Origin: a virus | DNA length: 64,000 bases | Direction: 5' to 3' (one strand) | IMG/VR virus record: IMGVR_UViG_3300042314_000343 | Coordinates: 1 to 64,000 of that record | Shown here: one piece after another, positions 29,459 to 35,220 of the stretch | How the letters are laid out: every line of letters begins with the position of its first letter | Position numbering within the stretch: position 1 is the stretch's first letter | Notes under the pieces: model-generated | What the model saw: the letters and a program-made list of their open reading frames with translations, nothing else | The model's database searches: none | What the model was told of the DNA's origin: nothing | Position numbers and translations under genes: made by a program

Positions 29459-29640
29459 TAGTTGCTCTCCTTTTCTGCCTTGATTTCGGCTAGTTTTCTT
29501 TCTGCGTATTCGATTAGTTCTTCTTGCTTTGCCTTGGTTAGAGAAGTCCACACCATACCAAAGGCGAAGGCATAGGGACTAGAGTAAGGACCACTGCCTA
29601 CTCGCTCTTTCGCATACTCAATCATCTTGTCGCTGTTCAT
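29458..29640 (-). CDS. Small helical protein, unknown
   Basis: 60 residues. FAFGMVWTSLTKAKQEELIEYAERKL resembles the end of 29688 (AELIEYAVIQMKYEF), so a shared helical module is likely. Confidence 0.58.
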   Translation of the reverse strand: MNSDKMIEYAKERVGSGPYSSPYAFAFGMVWTSLTKAKQEELIEYAERKLAEIKAEKESN

Positions 29641-29664
29641 CTGTATCCTTTCTAAGTTAGTTAG

Positions 29665-29693
29665 AGATTACCATAGGGGACTGACATTTATTT
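29665..29693 (-). promoter_or_regulatory. GTCAGAC-box promoter for 29640
   Basis: Box ATGTCAGTC, -10 TAATCT, 17-bp spacer. Confidence 0.62.
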
Positions 29694-29825
29694 CCAGAAC
29701 TCATACTTCATTTGAATTACAGCGTATTCAATTAGTTCTGCTTCAATGCCCTTCAACTCTCTACCAATGATTTTGACAGCGTGTTCCTTGATGTAGTCCA
29801 TTACTTCTGGGGTAGTGAGTTCCAT
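29688..29825 (-). CDS. 45-residue helical protein, unknown
   Basis: Start ATG overlaps the upstream TAA. MELTTPEVMDYIKEHAVKII then IEAELIEYAV. Related in pattern to 29458. Confidence 0.55.
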   Translation of the reverse strand: MELTTPEVMDYIKEHAVKIIGRELKGIEAELIEYAVIQMKYEFWK

Positions 29826-29956
29826 TACTTTACCAACTTTCTTGCTGAGGGGTGTCCAACTCTTATAGCATAGCATTGGGGGCAGACATTTATTGTTTTG
29901 ATAGTGAATAGGTTTCTAGTTAGTTTGTTACAGTCAAAGCAGTTGTAGTTAGTCAT
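29825..29956 (-). CDS. 43-residue zinc-ribbon peptide
   Basis: NYNCFDCNKL and INVCPQCYAI give two CxxC pairs. The GTCAGAC-box-like site at 29867 lies inside this gene. Confidence 0.58.
   Translation of the reverse strand: MTNYNCFDCNKLTRNLFTIKTINVCPQCYAIRVGHPSARKLVK
29867..29895 (-). promoter_or_regulatory. GTCAGAC-box-like promoter, intragenic
   Basis: Box ATGTCTGCC, -10 TATGCT, 17-bp spacer; would serve 29825. Confidence 0.5.
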
Positions 29957-30089
29957 TTCGCAACTCCCAACCATTTATCCAGCCAGCCTCATACCAACCC
30001 TTTACCAAGTCAATAGTTTCCTGCTTGCTTGCCTCATCAACCCAGATAGGGGATTCGCTAAAGTCCTTGTGAATTGCTACTACCTTCAT
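29949..30089 (-). CDS. 46-residue protein, unknown
   Basis: KVVAIHKDFSESPIWVDEASKQETIDLV and a Trp-rich end (GWYEAGWINGWELRND). Overlaps both neighbours. Confidence 0.55.
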   Translation of the reverse strand: MKVVAIHKDFSESPIWVDEASKQETIDLVKGWYEAGWINGWELRND

Positions 30090-30247
30090 TAGTTGCCACT
30101 TTCTCTAATAGCCTTGTTTTTGTTACTCTGGCGTGTGCCTTTGTATTTGTCTGGGGTGACAATTTGCTTCTTGCCAGCCTTTAGCATTTGTCCAAATAGT
30201 GCTTGGCTCTCAGCCTTGCGTCTTGCTTCATTTCTTTTACCTAACAT
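30089..30247 (-). CDS. 52-residue basic protein, unknown
   Basis: Lys/Arg/Gln-rich (MLGKRNEARRKAESQAL). First gene of a five-gene overlapping operon; only 6 bases separate its ATG from the -10, so leaderless. Confidence 0.55.
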   Translation of the reverse strand: MLGKRNEARRKAESQALFGQMLKAGKKQIVTPDKYKGTRQSNKNKAIRESGN

Positions 30248-30253
30248 ACCTGA

Positions 30254-30282
30254 AGTATAACAGGATGGTCTGACATTTTGGG
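30254..30282 (-). promoter_or_regulatory. GTCAGAC-box promoter, leaderless for 30247
   Basis: Box ATGTCAGAC, -10 TATACT, 17-bp spacer, 6 bases to ATG. The -35 region is taken by GGGG of repeat copy 12. Confidence 0.75.
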
Positions 30283-30351
30283 GATATTTTTTAATGTTTC
30301 GTAAGAAAATTTTTGGGAAAATTTCGGGGGCTCTCTTAAAGAGTTCTTAAA
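30280..30351 (+). repeat. Bipartite repeat copies 12-14, overlapping
   Basis: GGGG-N15-TCGTAAG (30280-30305), GGGA-N15-TCTTAAA (30315-30340) and GGGG-N14-TCTTAAA (30327-30351). Confidence 0.55.
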
Positions 30352-30414
30352 GATATTTATAGATCATGCCCAGGGTGATCTGGTGGATCGGGGGTAGGCG
30401 GTTGGGGTACCCTC

Positions 30415-30579
30415 CTAGTCGAAGGCGTACCTAGAGGCATACAGTTCACCGATAGCCTGCTCCTCCCGAAGGCGAGCCTGAGCCAAGTCAGACTTAGCCT
30501 GCTCCTCTGGGGAGAGAGTCTCCTCCTCCCAGAAGTCGTCGTCCAGCGACCAGCCAAAATCCTGTGCCATATCTTCCAT
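30415..30579 (-). CDS. 54-residue acidic helical protein
   Basis: MEDMAQDFGWSLDDDFWEEE then a Glu/Ala/Gln helix. GC-richer codons (CTC, GAG, GCC) than neighbours, hinting at a different origin. AGAGGATAA precedes the start. Confidence 0.58.
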   Translation of the reverse strand: MEDMAQDFGWSLDDDFWEEETLSPEEQAKSDLAQARLREEQAIGELYASRYAFD

Positions 30580-30604
30580 AGTTTATCCTCTCTAACCTAC
30601 CTAT

Positions 30605-30633
30605 AACCTATCACACCCCACGGACATTTAGCA
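30605..30633 (-). promoter_or_regulatory. GTCAGAC-box-like promoter for 30579
   Basis: Box ATGTCCGTG, -10 TAGGTT, 17-bp spacer. Confidence 0.5.
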
Positions 30634-30644
30634 ACATTGGTTTA

Positions 30645-30669
30645 TAACAGTTTGATAACGGGGGGCCCC
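30645..30669. repeat. Phased TAAC pair with GGGGCCCC element
   Basis: TAAC at 30645 and 30656 (11 bp), then GGGGGGCCCC. Confidence 0.55.
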
Positions 30670-30684
30670 ATTCGGGCGTGTCGT

Positions 30685-30750
30685 TTAGAACTCAGGTCGC
30701 TCGCAGTCGCCGTATTCGTGTCCACAGCAAGGGTAGTCTTCACATCTCAT
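30685..30750 (-). CDS. 21-residue Cys-rich peptide
   Basis: MRCEDYPCCGHEYGDCERPEF: four Cys and one His in 21 residues. GAAAGGATA upstream and its own promoter support expression. Confidence 0.5.
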   Translation of the reverse strand: MRCEDYPCCGHEYGDCERPEF

Positions 30751-30773
30751 AGTTTATCCTTTCAATTACTTAT

Positions 30774-30802
30774 AGATTACATCAGGGGTCAGACTTTTAT
30801 CG
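30774..30802 (-). promoter_or_regulatory. GTCAGAC-box promoter for 30750
   Basis: Box AAGTCTGAC, -10 TAATCT, 17-bp spacer. Confidence 0.62.
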
Positions 30803-30809
30803 ATCCTTG

Positions 30810-30862
30810 GCCTGGGCCCCCGAAACTCAAGATTTGTCAAATCCTGGTTCGGCGTGTCGCCT
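30810..30862. repeat. GGGCCC element with GTCAAA...GACACGCC-type arm
   Basis: GGGCCCCCGAAAC, TTTGTCAAAT and GGCGTGTCG, the shared layout of the intercistronic elements. Confidence 0.5.
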
Positions 30863-30980
30863 AGAATGGTGGCTTGTTTCTTTCCACACCCTTGCGGTAG
30901 CCAACTCCGTGAGCAACTACAAACACTAGGGCAACTAGGACTAGGTCTACTAGTAGGTTGAATCCGTTGTAAAAAATCAT
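30861..30980 (-). CDS. 39-residue membrane peptide
   Basis: One hydrophobic helix (LLVDLVLVALVFVVAHGVGY) and a basic tail. GAAAGTAGATAGAG precedes the start. Confidence 0.55.
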   Translation of the reverse strand: MIFYNGFNLLVDLVLVALVFVVAHGVGYRKGVERNKPPF

Positions 30981-30982
30981 CT

Positions 30983-31078
30983 CTATCTACTTTCTTCTGT
31001 TAGGAATAGCTTATCAGGGGTATCAGACAACATCAAGTCTATTTTCCAAATTAGTTCTTCTAGTTCTGCAATAGTCAT
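30983..31078 (-). CDS. 31-residue peptide, unknown
   Basis: MTIAELEELIWKIDLML...; overlaps the upstream stop (TAATG), and the next gene's promoter lies inside it. Confidence 0.48.
   Translation of the reverse strand: MTIAELEELIWKIDLMLSDTPDKLFLTEESR
31008..31036 (-). promoter_or_regulatory. GTCAGAC-box-like promoter for 30980
   Basis: -35 TTGATG, box TTGTCTGAT, -10 TAAGCT, 17-bp spacer. Confidence 0.58.
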
Positions 31079-31227
31079 TATACCAACTCCAAGTATTCTT
31101 CTGGGAATGTTTCACCAAGATAAGACTTGGCATCTCTCAAGGGCATTAGTCCCTTGTAGTCGTTGCACTCGTGGCAAACATAGTCGTTCACCAAGTTCAT
31201 ACAAAACACGCAAATCTGTTCTGACAT
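31078..31227 (-). CDS. 49-residue zinc-ribbon protein
   Basis: CVFCMNLV and YVCHECNDY give two CxxC pairs. The true start is the ATG after AGAAAGAAGG; an in-frame ATG further up is part of the promoter box. Confidence 0.62.
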   Translation of the reverse strand: MSEQICVFCMNLVNDYVCHECNDYKGLMPLRDAKSYLGETFPEEYLELV

Positions 31228-31252
31228 TTTTACCTTCTTTCTATTTGTTATA

Positions 31253-31281
31253 AACTTATCGGCAGGGTCTGACATTTTAGT
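31253..31281 (-). promoter_or_regulatory. GTCAGAC-box promoter for 31227
   Basis: Box ATGTCAGAC, -10 TAAGTT, 17-bp spacer. Confidence 0.7.
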
Positions 31282-31486
31282 TCAGACTATTTAGCAATTC
31301 TAGGTTTCTTAGGCTAGCTCCAGGCTTGGAGAAGTCTAGCTCTCTGGTAAGTAGCACCTTACGCTGACGGCACACGCCAAGAGTGTGAGTAGTCTCCCAC
31401 AACTTCTTGTCTAGGCGGTAAGAGACATTGGTGGTCTGAGACATACCGCACCCGTTGCAGGTGGTCTTGCGATACATTGTGGTCAT
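31277..31486 (-). CDS. 69-residue basic protein with CNGC
   Basis: TTCNGCGMSQTTNVSYRLDKK with one later Cys; possible zinc site. The start after AGAAAGAAAGG is used, not the upstream in-frame ATG inside the box. Confidence 0.6.
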   Translation of the reverse strand: MTTMYRKTTCNGCGMSQTTNVSYRLDKKLWETTHTLGVCRQRKVLLTRELDFSKPGASLRNLELLNSLN

Positions 31487-31514
31487 TGGGATACCTTTCT
31501 TTCTAACTACTACA

Positions 31515-31543
31515 AACCTAGCACATAGGTCTGACATTTATGA
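31515..31543 (-). promoter_or_regulatory. GTCAGAC-box promoter for 31486
   Basis: Box ATGTCAGAC, -10 TAGGTT, 17-bp spacer. Confidence 0.7.
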
Positions 31544-31554
31544 GTAGCGTTTGG

Positions 31555-31668
31555 TAACAGTTTGGTAACATTGCTAAATCCTATATCTAGTGGGTGCAAG
31601 ATCTTTCGGCACTACATATTGTGGGGGGGCCCGAAACCAGGGGATCTGTCAAATCGACACGCCGTGTT
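31555..31668. repeat. Phased TAAC pair and GGGGCCC element
   Basis: TAAC at 31555 and 31566 (11 bp); GGGGGGGCCC at 31622; then CTGTCAAATCGACACGCCG. Confidence 0.5.
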
Positions 31669-31836
31669 TTACCAACTTTTCTTGGTGCCGAGTGACTTAG
31701 CCAATTTGATTAGGTCAGATACCTGCTTGATTTCTGAATCATCTGGAATTCTATCCCCAATGATTTCAATCATTATGTCAATCTCACGCTCAACCTCTGA
31801 TAGGGAGAGAATGTCTAGCTTGCGAAAGTTCTCCAT
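31669..31836 (-). CDS. 55-residue helical protein, unknown
   Basis: MENFRKLDILSLSEVEREID; start resembles 23351. Overlaps the upstream stop (TAATG). Confidence 0.55.
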   Translation of the reverse strand: MENFRKLDILSLSEVEREIDIMIEIIGDRIPDDSEIKQVSDLIKLAKSLGTKKSW

Positions 31837-32000
31837 TAGTTTACCTCCTCTGGCTTTAGGTCTACCAAGCCAAGTCTAATCTGGGTGAGAGTATACTCAA
31901 CCATAGCCTCTTCCATAGCGGTTAGGTCACGCTCTAGGACACCCTGCAACTTTGCTACTAGGATACCCTTGGTCTCATCTGTGATTTTTGCTTGTAGCAT
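31836..32000 (-). CDS. 54-residue helical protein, unknown
   Basis: LQAKITDETKGILVAKLQGVLERDLTAMEEAM: amphipathic helices. Not recognised. Confidence 0.55.
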   Translation of the reverse strand: MLQAKITDETKGILVAKLQGVLERDLTAMEEAMVEYTLTQIRLGLVDLKPEEVN

Positions 32001-32026
32001 TTATTCCTTCTTTCTAACTTATCTAA

Positions 32027-32055
32027 AATCTAGCATAGGGGTCTGACTTTTTACT
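32027..32055 (-). promoter_or_regulatory. GTCAGAC-box promoter for 32000
   Basis: Box AAGTCAGAC, -10 TAGATT, 17-bp spacer. Confidence 0.66.
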
Positions 32056-32173
32056 TACTTACTGACTCGCAGTAGAAGCAGTCATCTGAAATTGTCTGAG
32101 GAACAATTCCGTGAAACTCGCAGTTGTAGGCTACATCCCTACCATTTACTTTCTTAGTTTCTACATTTTTCAT
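32051..32173 (-). CDS. 40-residue Cys-containing protein
   Basis: YNCEFHGIVPQTISDDCFYCESV: Cys/His spacing of a small zinc finger. Upstream TTGACAAA...TGATTGACTAT resembles the sequence before 33559 and lacks the box. Confidence 0.55.
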   Translation of the reverse strand: MKNVETKKVNGRDVAYNCEFHGIVPQTISDDCFYCESVSK

Positions 32174-32240
32174 TTATTTATCCTTTCTTTATCTACCTAT
32201 AGTCAATCAGATAATTAGTCATTTGTCAAGCTTATTTAGG

Positions 32241-32288
32241 TAAACATTAGGTAAACAATTTGTAACAGATAGGTAACGACGGGGGCCC
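32241..32288. repeat. Four TAAAC/TAAC repeats phased at 11 bp, then GGGGGCCC
   Basis: Repeat starts at 32241, 32252, 32263 and 32274, each 11 bp apart, immediately followed by GACGGGGGCCC. The best example of the phased array. Confidence 0.65.
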
Positions 32289-32325
32289 ACAAAAAACCTG
32301 GTATGTCAAGTGACACGCCCTACAT

Positions 32326-32532
32326 CTAGTACAGGCTTGTACTAAACATAGGCTTGACCAACTCAACAGGGTCTTTAGCCTCAACTAAAGTGTAGTCAGA
32401 CACCTTGTTAGGCTTGTCTGAACACTCGTGAAAGTCAAAGGCTGACTTAGCCATACGGAGATTGGAAGCGATCTCCTCATTACCGCAAGAGTCGCACTCT
32501 ACTAGGTATCCACTCGTTGTAACTCTGAACAT
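32326..32532 (-). CDS. 68-residue protein with CDSC
   Basis: VTTSGYLVECDSCGNEEIASNLRMA then FDFHECS; a likely small zinc finger. Not recognised. Confidence 0.6.
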   Translation of the reverse strand: MFRVTTSGYLVECDSCGNEEIASNLRMAKSAFDFHECSDKPNKVSDYTLVEAKDPVELVKPMFSTSLY

Positions 32533-32556
32533 TATTTATCCTTTCTAACTACCTAT

Positions 32557-32585
32557 ACACTAACAGGTAGGTCTGACATTTTTAG
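32557..32585 (-). promoter_or_regulatory. GTCAGAC-box promoter for 32532
   Basis: Box ATGTCAGAC, 17 bp, -10 TAGTGT (poor; TATAGG lies 5 bp further on). Confidence 0.64.
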
Positions 32586-32752
32586 TTAGCACCTAGGTTG
32601 ACGATAGAACCGTCTTCCAACTCAATGCGATATCCCTGAATCTCTAGGTTCCAGTAAGCCTTAGTGTAGAAGCCAATAACCTCAGCCTTGTGCTGTGGGT
32701 CAAAGCCATAGGTGGTCTCAGTGTTGTCGTTGTTTCTGGTAGTTACTAGCAT
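32582..32752 (-). CDS. 56-residue protein, unknown
   Basis: TTRNNDNTETTYGFDPQHKAEVIGF then YRIELEDGSIVNLG; strand-rich end. Similar overall plan to 32898 (YFFDPEHYYTAF). Confidence 0.56.
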   Translation of the reverse strand: MLVTTRNNDNTETTYGFDPQHKAEVIGFYTKAYWNLEIQGYRIELEDGSIVNLGAN

Positions 32753-32788
32753 TTCTTTTATCCTTTTTCTTTCTTTCTTTATACTTAT

Positions 32789-32817
32789 ACTATAGTGCCT
32801 ATGGGCGACATTATTAG
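32789..32817 (-). promoter_or_regulatory. GTCAGAC-box-like promoter for 32752
   Basis: Box ATGTCGCCC, -10 TATAGT, 17-bp spacer. Confidence 0.58.
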
Positions 32818-32840
32818 ACTGAATTGCTTGTTATTTAGGT

Positions 32841-32880
32841 TAACATTAGGTTAACAATGGGGCCCCCATTTCGGGGTACT
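32841..32880. repeat. Phased TAAC pair and GGGGCCCC element
   Basis: TAAC at 32841 and 32852, then GGGGCCCCCATTTCGGGG with a CCCC-GAAAT-GGGG hairpin on the minus strand. Confidence 0.52.
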
Positions 32881-32897
32881 TGTCAAGCTACCTAAGA

Positions 32898-33041
32898 CTA
32901 GTAACGAAGTAGAGTAAGACTAAAGGTATCGATCTCACCAGTACGAACCATCTGAGTGTAAGCATCGAATGCAGTGTAGTAGTGCTCAGGGTCGAAGAAG
33001 TATTCGGTTCTGATTCCGTCTTTTAGAACTGTTGCTTTCAT
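32898..33041 (-). CDS. 47-residue protein, unknown
   Basis: KATVLKDGIRTEYFFDPEHYYTAFDAYTQM. Not recognised. GGATAGAA upstream. Confidence 0.55.
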   Translation of the reverse strand: MKATVLKDGIRTEYFFDPEHYYTAFDAYTQMVRTGEIDTFSLTLLRY

Positions 33042-33065
33042 TTCTATCCTTTGTTTGATAAGTCT

Positions 33066-33094
33066 ATTATGGGGTAGGTGTCTGACTTTTTAGT
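33066..33094 (-). promoter_or_regulatory. GTCAGAC-box promoter for 33041
   Basis: Box AAGTCAGAC, -10 CATAAT, 17-bp spacer. Confidence 0.68.
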
Positions 33095-33299
33095 TGGTGA
33101 ATCCTGGTAGCTTGATGAATGACTCACCGTCTGCCATTGCACAAGCAAAAGTCTCATCGCAGTAGCCGTAGTCTGGAATTCCTGTATACTCAGCAGAACA
33201 AGTGTCGCACACTACGAACACGCCCTCACACTGAACGGTATACATAGTGCCGTCTAGCAACTTTACCTGAGTTCCCTTGTTCTCTACTACTACTGACAT
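33090..33299 (-). CDS. 69-residue zinc-binding protein
   Basis: YTVQCEGVFVVCDTCSAEYTG and FACAMADG; CxxC plus further Cys. Not recognised. Confidence 0.6.
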   Translation of the reverse strand: MSVVVENKGTQVKLLDGTMYTVQCEGVFVVCDTCSAEYTGIPDYGYCDETFACAMADGESFIKLPGFTN

Positions 33300-33326
33300 T
33301 TGCTTTCCTTCTTTCTTGATACTTAT

Positions 33327-33355
33327 AATTTAGTAGATGGCACTGACATTGTCAA
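33327..33355 (-). promoter_or_regulatory. GTCAGAC-box promoter for 33299
   Basis: -35 TTGACA (consensus), box ATGTCAGTG, -10 TAAATT, 17-bp spacer. Confidence 0.74.
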
Positions 33356-33375
33356 ATTAAACACACATTATTGTG

Positions 33376-33435
33376 TAACATTTTTATAACAGCAGGGGCC
33401 CACAAAAAAATCGGTATGTCAAGCGACACACCTCA
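33376..33435. repeat. Phased TAAC pair and GGGGCCC element
   Basis: TAAC at 33376 and 33387, GGGGCCCACAAAAA, then TATGTCAAGCGACACACC, nearly the same as 32279-32320. Confidence 0.55.
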
Positions 33436-33448
33436 TTCCTTTAGAGTA

Positions 33449-33559
33449 TTAGTGGATTTCTCCATACTCTTCCCAGCAACCTGGGCAAGCATACTCGCCC
33501 TCCTCTGCTACGAAGATTTTTTCTACTACTACATCACATAGTTCACAAGTTGAAAACAT
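33449..33559 (-). CDS. 36-residue zinc-ribbon peptide
   Basis: STCELCDVVV and YACPGCWEEY: two CxxC pairs. Last gene of the minus-strand block before the tail module. Confidence 0.6.
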   Translation of the reverse strand: MFSTCELCDVVVEKIFVAEEGEYACPGCWEEYGEIH

Positions 33560-33979
33560 TTTTTATCCTTTCTATGTTTTTCTTTATTTATCTTTATATA
33601 CATATTCAATCACAGAAATGGCTGTTTGTCAAGTCTATTTGCGTGTTTCTAAATGAACGTTAGGTTAACAAATCATTGGGGTGGCACGGGTGCTCTTGGA
33701 TCTTGAACCTGGATGTGTGCTCACTAAAAAAGAGTTGTTTTCTTTTAAAAATCATGCATCATACATCTCTGCAAAATATTCAGATTTTGGTCATTTTGCT
33801 TTTTAAAATTTTTTTCAGAATGCTCCAGGAGGCAAAAATATATTTTTTCAGATTTTGCAAGTATCTATTATAACAATTCGATAACGAAATAGTAACATAG
33901 CACAAATTTGGGTATATATTATAACGTTTTGGTAACATTTATATAAACATTCTGTTATTTTTGGGGGTATAATAGATCT
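33560..33979. other. Gene-free AT-rich region with phased TAAC repeats
   Basis: No convincing gene. TAAC/TAAAC at 33871, 33882, 33893 and again at 33922, 33933, 33944 form two three-copy arrays at exactly 11 bp. The promoter of 33980 lies at its right end. Confidence 0.55.
33968..33973 (+). promoter_or_regulatory. -10 promoter, leaderless for 33980
   Basis: GGTATAAT with 6 bases to ATG. Confidence 0.55.
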
Positions 33980-34048
33980 ATGAGTGAAACTCCAGTAAAG
34001 AACAATCCAGAATGCAAGTGTGAAAGCTGCAAGTGTGGAAAGAACTAG
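33980..34048 (+). CDS. 22-residue metallothionein-like peptide
   Basis: PECKCESCKCGKN: four Cys as C-x-C-x2-C-x-C in a 22-residue peptide. Leaderless promoter upstream. Could bind Zn or Cd, or act as a small regulator. Confidence 0.5.
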   Translation: MSETPVKNNPECKCESCKCGKN

Positions 34049-34054
34049 TCTTCT

Positions 34055-34150
34055 TTAGAATATAAACAAGACAATTGCTCTGATAGATGCTATCCAGGCA
34101 TAAACTATTGCTGCGTATCCAGCTAACCTAAGAAATTTCTTTATTTTCAT
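34055..34150 (-). CDS. 31-residue membrane peptide
   Basis: Basic start MKIKKFLRLAG then a hydrophobic helix. Weak promoter evidence. Confidence 0.42.
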   Translation of the reverse strand: MKIKKFLRLAGYAAIVYAWIASIRAIVLFIF

Positions 34151-34194
34151 ACTATTAGTGTATCAAAATTCGACGGTACACAATGGCGAAGCCA

Positions 34195-34413
34195 TCACCA
34201 TTTACCAATAGGACACTTAGCTTGAAGCAATGTAGTCTTTAACTGCATAAAGCAACCACACTTGCCACATCTCTGAGTATGAGGCTTAAACGATGCACAT
34301 CCCTTACATGTTTCCAGGCGTTGCTCAATTAACTCCTGATCGGACCTAGGCTTGCTTTTATCGAATAGGTCGAAAAAGGTGACATCCCTCTGTCCTGATG
34401 TATTGTCTTCCAT
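34195..34413 (-). CDS. DUF6171-like zinc module protein
   Basis: 72 residues. The domain C-KGC-ASF-x5-QRCGKCGCFM-x2-KTTLLQAKCPIGKW is shared with 38901 and with the C-terminus of 49521. Four or five Cys likely bind zinc. Function unknown; a role in joining partners to glycosyltransferases is possible. Confidence 0.7.
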   Translation of the reverse strand: MEDNTSGQRDVTFFDLFDKSKPRSDQELIEQRLETCKGCASFKPHTQRCGKCGCFMQLKTTLLQAKCPIGKW

Positions 34414-34753
34414 TGTGATATTTTAGCATATCCTTCATACTAGTGTCTATTTGGGCTATTTGGTAATTGGTTATATTTTATACCCCCGAAACTTAGAAAG
34501 CTCCACAGGCTTTCCCATAGAATGCATTTTGCATATTTGTTGGGGATGGTGTGGTGGGCATCTCTCGCCACGAACTAAAAGCGAACTTATATTGCGGTGA
34601 GCTTTATATCCAAACATATCTCAAACGCCGTAGAATCGATTTTGAGAGCTTTTAAATGTATTTGAGCTTACCGACCCGCCGAGCTTTTTTGGACCCGTCA
34701 GGAAGCCGTACAGCAACACTATTTAATTTTAAAAAACTAATATAATTATTCAT
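34414..34753. other. Gene-free gap
   Basis: About 340 bp without a gene. GAAAGC-TCCACAG-GCTTTC hairpin near 34496; a TATAAT at 34741 belongs to the next gene. Otherwise I see no clear feature. Confidence 0.45.
34741..34746 (+). promoter_or_regulatory. -10 promoter, leaderless for 34754
   Basis: TATAAT with 7 bases to ATG. Confidence 0.52.
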
Positions 34754-35038
34754 ATGACCCCAATCGAAATAGCTAATATGACTTTGGGTATTTTTATATC
34801 AATAGGAACAGTTATTTCTCTAGCAGCTTTAGGAATCAGATGGCTGGTAAAACATTATTTTGATGAGATCAAAAAAGAACTAAAGCCTAATCACGGATCA
34901 AGTATAAAAGATCAGGTAACGAGATTAGAACAAAAAGTTGAAGAATCAGAAGCAAAGAGAAAGGCGATGTCACAAAAGATAGATCACATGTATGATTTGC
35001 TAATAGACTTTTTCTCAGATCAGGCATCAAAGAAATAA
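34754..35038 (+). CDS. Membrane-anchored coiled-coil protein
   Basis: 94 residues: a transmembrane helix (about 8-30), then a coiled coil (QVTRLEQKVEESEAKRKAM). Similar plan to 7248. Unknown function. Confidence 0.62.
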   Translation: MTPIEIANMTLGIFISIGTVISLAALGIRWLVKHYFDEIKKELKPNHGSSIKDQVTRLEQKVEESEAKRKAMSQKIDHMYDLLIDFFSDQASKK

Positions 35039-35073
35039 CGACTTGCGATTATTATTATTTATATATATTATAT

Positions 35074-35198
35074 AAGGTATAAAGGTATATAGGTTTTATT
35101 TATATATATTATTTATATATAGATTATACACACAGAAAACACTTTGTCAATCACTTTTTATATTAAATTCACATAACGACTTTATAACAATTAATAAC
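35074..35198. repeat. AT-rich TATA tract with TAAC repeats
   Basis: Alternating TATATATTATTTATA tract, then TAAC at 35174, 35185 and 35195 (11 and 10 bp). Confidence 0.45.
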
Positions 35199-35220
35199 AA
35201 CCCTTTAAAATAGCGAAATC

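Noticed and set aside
30357-30557. Arg/Pro-rich minus-strand frame
   Set aside because: Overlaps the better frame 30415-30579, which has AGAGGATAA and a promoter; this one has neither.
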